Shown in pieces: positions 17,086 to 26,288 of a DNA stretch of 64,000 bases. The translations under genes were made by a program, and so were the position numbers. The notes under the pieces were generated by a model, which was not told where the DNA came from, did no database searches, and was given only the letters and a program-made list of their open reading frames with translations. Numbering within the stretch: the stretch's first letter is position 1; each line of letters opens with the position of its first letter. The DNA lies in NCBI GenBank assembly GCA_038087035.1, contig CP051187.1, positions 1,178,001 to 1,242,000 of the forward strand. Direction: 5' to 3'. The stretch is from Gloeotrichia echinulata CP02. GTDB lineage: Bacteria > Cyanobacteriota > Cyanobacteriia > Cyanobacteriales > Nostocaceae.

Positions 17086-18713
17086 GCTAGTACTCCTATT
17101 TTGGCTTTTGATGGTTCGACGCTGTTTAGGGTTGCAGTTTTCACCCAGACTTCATCCAAACCGCCGCTAATCAGGTAATGATGTTGACTAGCATCTTGTT
17201 CGGGATAGTCTAAGTGTTTGTGCATACCGCGAGTTTCTTTGCGTTCCAAAGCGCTGCTGTACATCCAGCGGGCTGTGGCTACCATTGCTGCTGCTTCCCG
17301 CGCCCGAATCAGCTGGGTTTCTTCCTGAACTTGGCTATCACGAATTTCTTCCCAGAGGTGATTTAGTCTGGAAAGCGACGCGGTTAAGCCTTGTTCTGTA
17401 CGGAATAAGTTGCGATCGTAGGGGAATACTTCGCTTTGAACAGCTTGGATAATTTCATTGGTAGCAAAGTTTTGCGGAGTTTCTTTTTTAGAAGTAAATG
17501 CGGCTTCCCCAACTCCCTGAACGTGGCGCTGAGTTACCTTTTCGCCAAGGCTTTGAGCATATTTGGCGGCATAATCTCCCGACCAGTAACCTGATGAAAT
17601 TGCCCAGGCTGCGTTGTGACTACCACCACCAGTAAAGCCGCCACAAATCAGTTCTCTTGTGGCTGCATCGCCGGCGGCGTAGAGTCCGGGTACGGAGGTG
17701 GCACAGGTTTCATCGGTAATCCGAATTCCACCTGTACCGCGCACAGTACCTTCTAGGCGCAGAGTCACGGGGAAGCGTTGGGTAAAGGGATCAATCCCTG
17801 CACGGTCAAAGGGTAAGAAGAAGTTGGGTTGCGCTAACCGCATAGAAGGGCGCATTTGCTCAGTTGCTTTGTCTAAGATGGCGTACACTGGTTGGGTAAG
17901 CAATGTCTGAGCAATTACAGATCGTCCTTTTTGAGAACCTGCCCCAGGAATTGGGGTACCATCTTCGTAGGTAAAGGTTGCCCAGTTGTAGAACAGGGTT
18001 TTGGTAACTGAAGAAAAGGCGGGAGAGATGCCGTAAGCATTGGAAAATTCCATGCCTGACATCTCGGCTCCAGCCTCTGCTGCCATTAGGTAACCATCCC
18101 CTGTTAGGACGTTACATCCTAACGCTTTGCTTAAGAAGGCACAACCACCAGTGGCAATGATGACAGCGTGCGATCGCACTTTCCATTTACCACCAGTTTG
18201 ACGGTTGACTCCCGTTGCGCCCCCAACGGCTCCATCTGCATCTACCAGCAGTTCTAACGCCGGGCTGTGGTCTAAAATCTGTACTCCTGCTCGTTTGATC
18301 TGCTTCCGCATCAGCCGCATGTACTCTGGCCCTTGGAGCGATCGCCGAGCTGGTTTACCATCGTCGTCAACAGGAAAGGGATATCCCCACTCTGCTAACT
18401 GATTCACGTTCGCATAGGTCTGATCCAGTACCCGATTCATCCACTGACGGTTCGCTAAAAATCCACCCAAGGATTCCCGACTCGCGATCGCCGCTTCTCT
18501 TGCTTCTTCTTGCGGTGGCACATACCATACGCCATTACCAGACGCCGCCGCGCATCCACTTGTACCACAATATCCTTTATCTACAAGGACAACCCTCGCA
18601 CCACTAGCCGCCGCACTCCACGCAGCCCAGGTACCTGCTGGACCTCCGCCAATCACAAGCACATCTGCTGCTAAATTTAGTTCACTATCGGTTGTTAAAG
18701 TTCTCAGCATCAA
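17082..18713 (-). CDS. FAD-dependent reductase of the fumarate reductase/AprA flavoprotein fold
   Basis: 543 residues. The dinucleotide-binding motif is VIGGGPAGTWAAWSAAASGA near residue 20, followed by VVLVDKG. Later family motifs are GTGGIRITDE, VPGLYAAGDAA and the substrate-side GGFTGGGSHNAAWAISSG. The fold covers fumarate reductase, aspartate oxidase and adenylylsulfate reductase alpha subunits. Coupling to a two-cluster ferredoxin is the AprAB arrangement, but cyanobacteria do not respire sulfate. A role in handling sulfite or an organosulfur intermediate is therefore an inference from the surrounding sulfonate genes. The ATG at 18713 or the next ATG at 18710 may be used. Confidence 0.85.
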   Translation of the reverse strand: MMLRTLTTDSELNLAADVLVIGGGPAGTWAAWSAAASGARVVLVDKGYCGTSGCAAASGNGVWYVPPQEEAREAAIASRESLGGFLANRQWMNRVLDQTYANVNQLAEWGYPFPVDDDGKPARRSLQGPEYMRLMRKQIKRAGVQILDHSPALELLVDADGAVGGATGVNRQTGGKWKVRSHAVIIATGGCAFLSKALGCNVLTGDGYLMAAEAGAEMSGMEFSNAYGISPAFSSVTKTLFYNWATFTYEDGTPIPGAGSQKGRSVIAQTLLTQPVYAILDKATEQMRPSMRLAQPNFFLPFDRAGIDPFTQRFPVTLRLEGTVRGTGGIRITDETCATSVPGLYAAGDAATRELICGGFTGGGSHNAAWAISSGYWSGDYAAKYAQSLGEKVTQRHVQGVGEAAFTSKKETPQNFATNEIIQAVQSEVFPYDRNLFRTEQGLTASLSRLNHLWEEIRDSQVQEETQLIRAREAAAMVATARWMYSSALERKETRGMHKHLDYPEQDASQHHYLISGGLDEVWVKTATLNSVEPSKAKIGVLA

Positions 18714-19279
18714 CTATTTCCCTCTTCGATAAAATCTTAAGTGTCAAAAATTATTCAACATTCTCAGCCCCCTCATCCTCCAGACCTTCAAAAGCTTATC
18801 CTCACGGACTCGGGTTGACTCGCAACCCAGTAGATCAGCATTTTTACCCCTTCAATCTACTGTAAATCGATTAGTTTGCCGTAGTTTACGCCATAACATA
18901 GTTTTTCACAAATTCTTGAAAAATGCAAGTAATTGATTCCAGCACTGAAAATGTAAATTTATGTAACACCAAAATTCTATCTGTAAAATTCCACTTGCTT
19001 TTTTTATAAGTTTGTGTAAACATCCAAAGTAGCAACAAAAACTACTAATACCCTATAGAGTTATCGGGGATTAGGTATCTACCACTCATCAACAATACTG
19101 CCAAACAGGGGAAATCAACCGAATCCTGCCAAGGAAAATTACCTAGTGTTTATCCAGGGTTCATGCTCAGTCAGAGTGCCATATTAGCCGCAAGGCATTT
19201 AAATATTAATCCATCAGGCTTCTAGTCCTCCTTGACAAGGCGAGTGTACTACCTATGTACTTTGGAACTAGAAGGTAAT

Positions 19280-19396
19280 ACTTACGCAACTTGCACCCTA
19301 CTAATGTGCCTCATGCTCGATAAATTGGTTGCTATCAACAAATTTTCGATATCTGACGCACCCTAAAAAACAGTTTGAGTGTGACACTTGCGTAAA
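19280..19396. mobile_element. MITE-like element, family C copy 2 (diverged)
   Basis: It aligns along its length with 15258-15382: ACTTACGCAACT at the left, GATATCTGACGCACCCTA inside, GTGTGACACTTGCGTAA at the right. Substitutions and a decayed right end show it is older than copy 1. Confidence 0.65.
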
Positions 19397-19875
19397 TTGT
19401 ATAAAAGTAAATATGTCACGCATCTATAAATAAACATCTACCAAACGTCTCACGACAACCGACTGACTTACAGCAATTTTCAGACAATAACCACACATAA
19501 CAAAATATATTGTAGGGCGCCGGTAAAACCTGCCCCTACCCCGTCGTCTATTCCATTGAAATTTGGGATATTTGATTGAAAAATCAATCTCAAATATTAA
19601 ATTCAATTTCGTTGAAATTAAAAGACTTTAGTCCTGTATTGACAATGAAGGTTAAGTTTATAATTTGTCGGAAAAATTCACTGGTTTCTAAATGAAATAC
19701 ACGTATTTAGGAATATGCCATAACTACAGATATAGGAATAATATTTGATTCTTGAAATATACGTAGGCTAGGCATTGCCAAGCACATCAAGGTTTTGCTA
19801 GGCATTGCCCACCCTACTGAGATTTTTTCAGAAATCAAATATGATTACTATACTGCCTTGCATATGACTAGAGTA

Positions 19876-19915
19876 ATTAGGCATAAAAAAAATAAGATAT
19901 TTGATTATGCCTAAT
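19876..19915. repeat. Inverted repeat ATTAGGCATA/TATGCCTAAT
   Basis: Perfect 10-bp arms around a 20-nt AT-rich centre, in the empty region upstream of the porin gene. It could be an operator or a repeat relic. Confidence 0.5.
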
Positions 19916-20478
19916 CAATCGATCTATTGATGTCTAGAAAACAAAATGTACCTAATAAATAGGAGATTATGTCGTCAAAAAAAATAAATAAAACTTCTGG
20001 TTTTGCAATCAACACAACAAAAAAACTCAAAGTTTATGGTTAAGATGATGATAAGATAAATTTAATTGCCATAATCGGTGATTAAATAGATTCTGAAAAT
20101 TCACCAAATGCATCTACAAAGGGTAGCTGGAATGCAAAATAGGTGAATTTCTTCAGGATTAGAGTCAGAGTTTGCAGAATATCAAGAAACAGTTGTAGCC
20201 AAAAGGCATATTTGCTCTTTTGAGTCTGAATTTACCGTGTTGAAGGTGTAAATATTCGCCGAATATCAATGTGGATAGAACAGGAAAACTAGTATCTATC
20301 CTGCCAGAGATGCCTAGTAAACAGTTAGTATCTGCGTCAAGCAAATCGATTGTGATGTCCGCAGATATGCTTAAAAGCCTGACCAAATACCCCATTGATC
20401 ACCTGAATTGACCACCTAATAAACAATTGCTGTTTCTACGGGGTGCTAGCAATACCAGACATATATATTTGCTTCCAC

Positions 20479-20496
20479 AGCAGATATATATCTGCT
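20479..20496. promoter_or_regulatory. 18-bp perfect palindrome upstream of the porin gene
   Basis: AGCAGATATATATCTGCT lies 100 bp before the porin start codon. A perfect dyad at this distance suits a dimeric regulator. The regulator is unknown. Confidence 0.4.
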
Positions 20497-20596
20497 ACCC
20501 ATATACGCCAACACGTCATGTTCGCTCTTCCACAAGGCGCTTGGAGTTACCTAATTGACCGGTGAAATTTAGTTAATTTAGTGAGAAAAACAACCC

Positions 20597-22294
20597 ATGC
20601 CTAAAGTTTTGTGGAATTATTTGCTAGTAATCCCAACCTTTTTCAGTGGAGTCTTAGTCCTGTCAACGGTTGCGAATGCGGCTGAAATTCAACCGACAAC
20701 TGAATCTGAACAATCAGTAAAATCACTTATATTAGAAAGCGCACCGATTACCGTTGCTCAAAAAATTCAGCCTGAATCAACTCCAGCTGCACCCACAGCA
20801 GTAGTTGCTAATGACTCCATCGGACAAGTCACATCTGTATCGCAACTGTCTGATGTCAAGCCTACAGATTGGGCATTTCAGGCGCTTCAGTCTCTAGTTG
20901 AGCGCTACGGTGTGATTACAGGCTTGCCAAATGGCACATTCCAAGGAAATCGTGCCCTCACTCGTTATGAGTTTGCAGCTGGCTTAAATGCAGCACTTGA
21001 CCGCCTCAATGAACTGATTGCTACGACTACGGAAGATTCAGTTTCGCGCACAGACTTTGCTACCTTGCAAAAACTGCAAGAATATTTTGCCGACGAACTG
21101 ACAGCAATACGTGGCAGAGTTGATAAGTTAGAAGCGCGGACAGCGAAGCTAGAAAGCAATCAGTTTTCTACCACTACCAGACTGCAAGGCGACGCGATAT
21201 TTATACTGGGCGATACCTTTGGCAAGAAAGTAGGTAGTAGAAAGGATGAAACTAATGCCTTTACTGGCTACCGTGTCAGACTTGCCCTGCAAACTAGCTT
21301 CACTGGTAAAGACCAGTTGACTACTAGTTTAACTGGAAGCAATATTCCTGTCTTGAATCCCACCATTACAGGAACTCACCAAACCCGGTTTGCTGTAGAG
21401 GGTTCAGCACCTCTTTACTCAGATGGCAGTGTGTTCCTCGACCGCTTATATTATCGTTTCCCTGTTGGCAAGAAGCTCAATGTTTGGGTAGGTGCTAGAG
21501 CATTGCAACCGGCTGTTTTTACTCCTACATTGAATCCCTTAGTTGGTGGTCTAAATGGTGCTACCTCCAGGTTTTCATCATTCAACCATACTGTTTACCG
21601 ACCTGGCTTTGATGGGGCTGGTGCTGCTGTAGCCTATAAGTTCAACAATCAATTGCAATTCAACGCCGGTTACATAGCAGATAACAATTTTGCGAATAGT
21701 CCTGCAGCTGGTAACGGACTTTTCAGTGGGAACCATTTGGCACTCGGTCAACTAACCTTCTCACCCAACCGTCAGCTAGATGTTGGTCTTACCTACACTC
21801 GCAAATACTTTGGTGCGAATAATCCTTTAAACGTCACTGGCGGTACAGGTACTGCTAAGGCTTTTCAACCTTTTGAAAAGAATGCCACCTCATCCGATAA
21901 CTTCGGATTGCAATTTAACTGGAAAGCTAGCTCTGCGGTGCATGTAGGTGGTTGGTTTGGTTATACACTCGCCCATCAAGAAAGTGGTGGTAAAAACGAT
22001 GCGACCATAATTAATACTGCTGTGACTTTGGCTTTTCCAGACCTGTTTCAAAAAGGCAACCTGGGTGGGTTAGTGATTGGTATACCACCTAAAGTCACTA
22101 GCAATAATTATACAATTGCTGGAGTACGTCGAGAAGACAAAGATACCTCTTTACATCTAGAGGCTTTCTATACCTTCAAACTGAATGACAACATTAGTGT
22201 TACCCCAGATTTGTTTGTAGTTACCAACCCAGAAGGTAATTCTGCCAACAATGCTGTTTGGGTAGGTTCTGTTCGCACCACCTTTACTTTCTAG
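20597..22294 (+). CDS. SLH-domain OprB-type outer-membrane porin
   Basis: 565 residues with a signal peptide (hydrophobic residues 6-26, cleavage near ANA). Residues about 75-145 form an S-layer homology domain (VSQLSDVKPTDWAFQALQSL, YGVITGLPNGTFQGNRALTR). It anchors the protein to the peptidoglycan layer, as in cyanobacterial major porins. A short coiled coil follows (LTAIRGRVDKLEARTAKLE). The rest alternates like an OprB beta-barrel and ends in TTFTF with a terminal aromatic residue. Set between the sulfonate genes, it may admit organosulfur compounds across the outer membrane. The family as a whole is mostly linked to general or iron uptake. Confidence 0.9.
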   Translation: MPKVLWNYLLVIPTFFSGVLVLSTVANAAEIQPTTESEQSVKSLILESAPITVAQKIQPESTPAAPTAVVANDSIGQVTSVSQLSDVKPTDWAFQALQSLVERYGVITGLPNGTFQGNRALTRYEFAAGLNAALDRLNELIATTTEDSVSRTDFATLQKLQEYFADELTAIRGRVDKLEARTAKLESNQFSTTTRLQGDAIFILGDTFGKKVGSRKDETNAFTGYRVRLALQTSFTGKDQLTTSLTGSNIPVLNPTITGTHQTRFAVEGSAPLYSDGSVFLDRLYYRFPVGKKLNVWVGARALQPAVFTPTLNPLVGGLNGATSRFSSFNHTVYRPGFDGAGAAVAYKFNNQLQFNAGYIADNNFANSPAAGNGLFSGNHLALGQLTFSPNRQLDVGLTYTRKYFGANNPLNVTGGTGTAKAFQPFEKNATSSDNFGLQFNWKASSAVHVGGWFGYTLAHQESGGKNDATIINTAVTLAFPDLFQKGNLGGLVIGIPPKVTSNNYTIAGVRREDKDTSLHLEAFYTFKLNDNISVTPDLFVVTNPEGNSANNAVWVGSVRTTFTF

Positions 22295-22446
22295 TGAGTG
22301 CTGAGTAATTGGTGCTGAGTCAATTTTGCAACTGCGCTAGCACTTTAACTATAGGCACCACCGATTAGTCGAAAATGTGGTTTACAGGGATAAATAATGT
22401 AATTTTTACAACTGCCGCATTTTCGGTAAAAGTGTCAAAATCGTCC

Positions 22447-22478
22447 TAAAAAGGGTCAGTATTGCAGGTAGCCGTCCT
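22447..22478 (+). terminator. Possible terminator after the porin gene
   Basis: AAAAAGG and CCTTTTT arms flank a 20-nt loop about 150 nt past the porin stop. The stem is short and the T-run forms part of it, so this is a weak call. Confidence 0.3.
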
Positions 22479-22535
22479 TTTTCATTGCCAAGTGGGGGTT
22501 GCATTTTACGTAATTTTATGTAAAATTTTGATTAT

Positions 22536-22569
22536 AAACTACGGTATTACGGTCGGATTACCGTAGTTT
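22536..22569. promoter_or_regulatory. Perfect 11-bp inverted repeat upstream of the ssuD'-ssuC unit
   Basis: AAACTACGGTA at 22536-22546 and TACCGTAGTTT at 22559-22569 are exact reverse complements with a 12-bp centre, ending 23 nt before the ATG. A second imperfect dyad (ATTTTAC/GTAAAAT) lies just upstream at about 22503-22526. The position suits an operator of a sulfur-responsive LysR-type regulator, but that is inferred. Confidence 0.5.
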
Positions 22570-22592
22570 TATACCCTCACACCTAAAAAACA

Positions 22593-22940
22593 ATGCAAAT
22601 TCGTTGGTTTATTGCTAATAATCGTGATGAGCGCTATTTAGGAATAGCAATTGGCGGACGTGCTATCACTCCTGATGATTTACAGCAAATTGCCCAAGCT
22701 GTCGATCATCTCAGCTACACAAGCGCATTGCTACCCAAAGGACGTTTTTGTGAAAATGCTTGGATGACCGCTGCTCGTTTGATATCGGTCATTAAGCGGA
22801 CAAAGTTCCTCGTGATCACTCACCCAGGAATCACCTTCCTTGAAGTCGCTGCTTCCATAGCAGCGACATTTCCTAGTCAAATCTACGCCAACGAGAAATC
22901 TCTGAACAAATTACAAGTAGCCCCTACGAGTGTCTTATGA
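22593..22940 (+). pseudogene. ssuD: 5' remnant of alkanesulfonate monooxygenase (ssuD)
   Basis: 115 residues. Residues 1-90 follow SsuD: IRWFIANNRDERYLG, AITPDDLQQIAQAVDHLSYT, ALLPKGRFCENAWMTAARLI and FLVITHPGI match the opening of the family (LGYTGVLLPTGRSCEDSWL and FLVALRPG in usual forms). Full SsuD has about 370 residues, so the flavin-binding barrel is mostly missing and the last 20 residues are unrelated. The stop overlaps the ssuC start (ATGA at 22937). An internal deletion therefore left the 5' end of ssuD coupled to ssuC. It may be kept as a leader for translation of ssuC. Confidence 0.8.
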
Positions 22941-23755
22941 CTACTACCATCAATCCAAAAAACGGCATAGCGCTGAACGTATTCCTCAACAATAAGCAAG
23001 TCAAGCAGTTACTTCCTTGGGCTGTACCAGTCTTCATACTTGTGACTTGGCAACTGCTCGTAGAATTTGGTTTCCTCTCTACGAGAATTTTACCAGCACC
23101 GACCAGCGTAGTCATCACAGCAGTTAATTTAGCCCTCTCTGGAGAATTATTCCGCAATATTGCCATTAGTGCTGCACGTGCTATTTCTGGTTTAATTATC
23201 GGTGGCAGTATCGGTTTAGCATTAGGCTTTCTCAATGGAATTTTTCCCCTAGCTGAAACCTTATTTGATACTTCCGTGCAAATGATTCGGAATATCCCCA
23301 ATTTGGCATTAATTCCCCTAGTGATTTTGTGGTTTGGCATCGGCGATGTCGCTAGATTATTTCTGACATCATTGGGTGTATTTTTTCCCATGTACATCAA
23401 TACCTTTTATGGCATTCGCAATGTGGATCGGGGATTGATTGAAATGGGTCAAGTTTATGGCTTAAATTCACGAGAACTATTAACCCAAATCATTATCCCA
23501 GGGTCATTGTCTTCGATTCTCGTGGGTCTGCGCTATGCCTTGGGTATTATGTGGTTGACACTGATTGTGGCTGAGACAATCGCCGCTGATTCTGGCATTG
23601 GTTACATGGCGATGAATGCCCGTGAATTTATGCAAACAGATGTGGTAGTGTTGAGCTTAATTTTGTATGCTTTGTTGGGTAAATTGGCTGACGTTGGTGC
23701 CAGAGCATTAGAATCAAAATGGCTGGCTTGGAATCCCAATTATCGCCGTTCGTAA
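22937..23755 (+). CDS. ssuC: Sulfonate ABC transporter permease
   Basis: 272 residues with six predicted membrane helices and the inner-membrane EAA loop GQVYGLNSRELLTQIIIPGS, typical of BPD-type importers in the SsuC/TauC group. The N-terminus (residues 1-30) is cytoplasmic. It overlaps the truncated ssuD by 4 nt. The ATPase follows after 210 nt containing a Nostoc-type repeat. It should pair with SsuB and use one or more of the SsuA proteins at 9.8-14.8 kb. Confidence 0.93.
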   Translation: MTTTINPKNGIALNVFLNNKQVKQLLPWAVPVFILVTWQLLVEFGFLSTRILPAPTSVVITAVNLALSGELFRNIAISAARAISGLIIGGSIGLALGFLNGIFPLAETLFDTSVQMIRNIPNLALIPLVILWFGIGDVARLFLTSLGVFFPMYINTFYGIRNVDRGLIEMGQVYGLNSRELLTQIIIPGSLSSILVGLRYALGIMWLTLIVAETIAADSGIGYMAMNAREFMQTDVVVLSLILYALLGKLADVGARALESKWLAWNPNYRRS

Positions 23756-23775
23756 TGGGAAAGATACTCATCCAG

Positions 23776-23895
23776 GCGATTAGAAATCGCGGCTATACAG
23801 ACAAAACCCACCTCCGTGGGTTTAAGATACCTAATTTTTGGTTAGTCCCACTCACCGAGGACTAGGTTTGTGTAGTTGTCACCAAAATTGCCCAA
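23776..23895. repeat. Dispersed palindromic repeat between ssuC and ssuB
   Basis: It starts GATTAGAAATCGCGGCTATA, contains the perfect hairpin AAACCCAC-CTCC-GTGGGTTT (23804-23823) and ends in a decayed copy of the left end (TTTGTGTAG). I recall this kind of element as frequent in Nostoc spacers. The hairpin may reduce read-through into ssuB. Confidence 0.65.
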
Positions 23896-23965
23896 AACTT
23901 TTCAAACTGTTGACTGTTAACTGTTGGCTGATGATTTTATCCAGAAAAATAAGGAGGTTTTTCCA

Positions 23966-24736
23966 GTGATTTCAAATGCAAAAGGTACGCGTTTAAAAGT
24001 TTGGGAATTGACTAAGGCTTTTAGCAGTAAAACTGTTTTAAAGTCATTGAATTTGGAAGCCGCACCTGGAGAGTTTATTGCGATTGTTGGACGCAGTGGT
24101 TGCGGTAAAAGTACCCTACTGCGTCTGGTAGCTGGGTTGGAAACACCAACTGATGGCGGAGTGTTACTTGATGATGAACCACTACGCCGCCTCAATGGCT
24201 CAATTAGAGTCATGTTTCAAGATTCGCGGTTGCTGGAATGGAAGTCGGTGCTGCAGAATGTCGGCTTAGGCTTAAAGGATAATTGGCGTAGTCAAGCTGA
24301 ATGGGCGCTAGAAGAAGTCGGACTCCAGGATCGCGCTGGGGAATGGCCTTCTGTACTATCTGGAGGTCAACGCCAACGGGTAGCATTGGCTAGAGCCTTG
24401 GTGAGTCAGCCACGGTTGTTGTTACTAGATGAACCTTTGGGCGCTTTGGATGCTCTCACTCGGATTGAAATGCAGCGCTTGATTGAATCTCTGTGGGAAG
24501 AACAAGGATTTACAGCTCTGTTGGTGACTCATGATGTAGAAGAGGCTGTAGCATTGGCTGATCGAGTTGTACTAATTGAATCAGGAAAGATTGTTCTCGA
24601 TGAACGGGTGGATCTTCCACGTCCTCGACAAAGGGGTAATCCAAAATTTGTGGAAATCAGAGAAAGGGTGTTAGAGCGCGTGTTGCGTCGTGAAGACATA
24701 GCAGCAAACGACAATTTAGTCCGGCTTTCCAGTTAA
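23966..24736 (+). CDS. ssuB: Sulfonate ABC transporter ATP-binding protein
   Basis: 256 residues from a GTG start at 23966, chosen because AAGGAGG (23951-23957) lies 8 nt upstream; the longer frame from a TTG at 23924 has no such site. Walker A is VGRSGCGKSTLLR, the Q-loop is MFQDSRLLEWKSVLQNV (typical of SsuB), the signature is LSGGQRQRVALARAL, Walker B is LLLLDEPLGALD and the switch is LLVTHDVEEA. It powers uptake through SsuC. Confidence 0.93.
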   Translation: MISNAKGTRLKVWELTKAFSSKTVLKSLNLEAAPGEFIAIVGRSGCGKSTLLRLVAGLETPTDGGVLLDDEPLRRLNGSIRVMFQDSRLLEWKSVLQNVGLGLKDNWRSQAEWALEEVGLQDRAGEWPSVLSGGQRQRVALARALVSQPRLLLLDEPLGALDALTRIEMQRLIESLWEEQGFTALLVTHDVEEAVALADRVVLIESGKIVLDERVDLPRPRQRGNPKFVEIRERVLERVLRREDIAANDNLVRLSS

Positions 24737-25091
24737 TATTGGTCAGTTGTCGCTAATAATAATTGTGAAAAGTACGAGGAACCGCTAGAAGGTGCAAACC
24801 CTTGAAAACTAAATTTTGCCAGGGTGTTTCCTACCAAACCATCAGGCTTGGCAAAATTAAGCAAGTGTTCCTAGTAAGCTGTTACCCATTTAAATTGCAG
24901 AATTACTCGTGAGGTTTGTCCTTTGTCCTTTGTCATTGGTCAAAGTTGGCAATTGAAAATTATTTAATTATTTTGGGATTTTTAAGCCGGGAAATAGCCC
25001 CGGTCAAAATTCGTGTGCGCCGTCAAAAAGCGGTTGTTCCAGAAAACAGAAGTCATCACCAAAGACAGGACGAAAAAAAGGAGAAAGTCGG
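24737..25091. other. Intergenic region downstream of ssuB
   Basis: No gene. It includes TTGTCCTTTGTC/ATTGGTCA short repeats at about 24915-24945. A reasonable Shine-Dalgarno site (AAAGGAGAAAG) precedes the next gene. Confidence 0.55.
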
Positions 25092-26072
25092 ATGAAACTC
25101 ATTTTACCTATCGAGATTGCTGCTGAAGTTGAGCCACATATACCATCTGATGTCGAAATTGTACATGTAGATGTTGATGGCAATTTCGACGGCGATGCTA
25201 GCGATGCAGAAGCTTATTATAGTTGGTATTTTGTCAAAAGTGCTTCTTTGTTGAAATTGCTAGCAGCAGCACCCGCACTGTGTTGGCATCATGCACCGAA
25301 TGCTGGGGTAAATCATATCCTCACACCAGAAGTAATTGCTGCTTATTTAGAACGGGATCTCATCTTAACTAATGGGGCTGGAGTGAGTGCAATTCCCATC
25401 GCAGAATTTGTCATCGCTTATATATTATCTCATGCTAAACGTCTGCCAGAATTACAAGTTTTACAGGCTCAACGACACTGGCAAAGAGGCTTTGGTATTA
25501 AAGAATTGACCGATAGCACTTTGTTAATTATTGGTGCTGGTAGTATTGGTCAAGAAATTGCCGCCCGTGCTAAACCCTTCAACCTCAAAGTTTACGGTAG
25601 CCGTCGTCACCCAGAACCATTACCGAACTTTGATAAAATTGTGGGTGCCGATGAATGGCGATCGCTCTTGCCAGAAGCCGATTATGTAGTTATCGCCGCA
25701 CCGCTAACCCCAGACACCAAAGACTTAATCAATGAAGAAGTATTGCGTTGGCGTAGCCCGCCGAAGGCATCGCTATCTCCCCACGCCTACCTAATTAACA
25801 TCGCTCGCGGTGGTTTAGTCGATGAATCGGCATTAGCAAAAGCACTGAAAGAAGGCTGGATTTCAGGTGCTGCTTTAGACACAATTGTTACAGAACCATT
25901 ACCACCAGAAAGTCCTTTGTGGACACTGCCTAACGTCTTTATCACGCCTCATTCTACAGCCCATTCCCCAAGAGGAAAAGAGCGTTCTTTAGCACTATTT
26001 CTCGACAACCTCAAACGCTACCGAGCAGGCGAACCATTACGCAATGTAGTGGATAAGAAGGCGGGGTATTAA
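25092..26072 (+). CDS. D-isomer-specific 2-hydroxyacid dehydrogenase family protein
   Basis: 326 residues. The NAD-binding Rossmann motif is LIIGAGSIG at residues 145-153, and the catalytic Arg-Glu-His set appears as R239 (NIARGGL), E268 (TEPLP) and H287 (ITPHSTAHS). The family interconverts 2-oxo and 2-hydroxy acids. Residues about 220-231 (WRSPPKASLSPH) are absent from the usual family sequence and are encoded by a dispersed repeat (GCGTAGCCCGCCGAAGGCAT) in frame. The insertion falls just before the strand leading to R239, a surface turn in known folds, so activity may survive. The substrate is unknown; a keto acid left after desulfonation is possible. Confidence 0.88.
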   Translation: MKLILPIEIAAEVEPHIPSDVEIVHVDVDGNFDGDASDAEAYYSWYFVKSASLLKLLAAAPALCWHHAPNAGVNHILTPEVIAAYLERDLILTNGAGVSAIPIAEFVIAYILSHAKRLPELQVLQAQRHWQRGFGIKELTDSTLLIIGAGSIGQEIAARAKPFNLKVYGSRRHPEPLPNFDKIVGADEWRSLLPEADYVVIAAPLTPDTKDLINEEVLRWRSPPKASLSPHAYLINIARGGLVDESALAKALKEGWISGAALDTIVTEPLPPESPLWTLPNVFITPHSTAHSPRGKERSLALFLDNLKRYRAGEPLRNVVDKKAGY

Positions 26073-26216
26073 GTAGGTCGGCGCAAATAAACCGTACGGT
26101 CGAGGGTCGTCATTTGTCCTTTGTCATTGGTCATTGGTAAGAGTTTCAGGCTTGTTTACTTTTCTTAATATAGTTTGGTTTATTTCTGCCTACTTACTTA
26201 GACCCGGTTTCGCTTA

Positions 26217-26260
26217 CCCCACCTAAAATGTAAATATTTTTCAAGTATTTTTAGGTGGGG
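26217..26260. terminator. Bidirectional hairpin between convergent genes
   Basis: CCCCACCTAAAA and TTTTAGGTGGGG form a perfect 12-bp stem around a 20-nt loop between the converging dehydrogenase and GST-like genes. No strong T-run follows on either strand. Confidence 0.6.
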
Positions 26261-26288
26261 ACTGCGCGAAACATTTTTCGTTTATAGT

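Larger units (their letters stand above)
18714..20596. other. 1.9-kb region without a supported gene
   Basis: Only short open frames without family features. It contains the family C element at 19280-19396, a duplicated GCTAGGCATTGCC phrase near 19767 and 19798, and two inverted repeats (19876-19915 and 20479-20496). The divergent promoters of the flavoprotein gene (left edge) and porin gene (right edge) must lie here. It may also contain decayed genes I cannot recognise. Confidence 0.55.

Noticed and set aside
20165..20395. 76-codon minus-strand frame in the empty region
   Set aside because: No start site, no family feature and codon use unlike neighbours; it is more likely random or decayed sequence.
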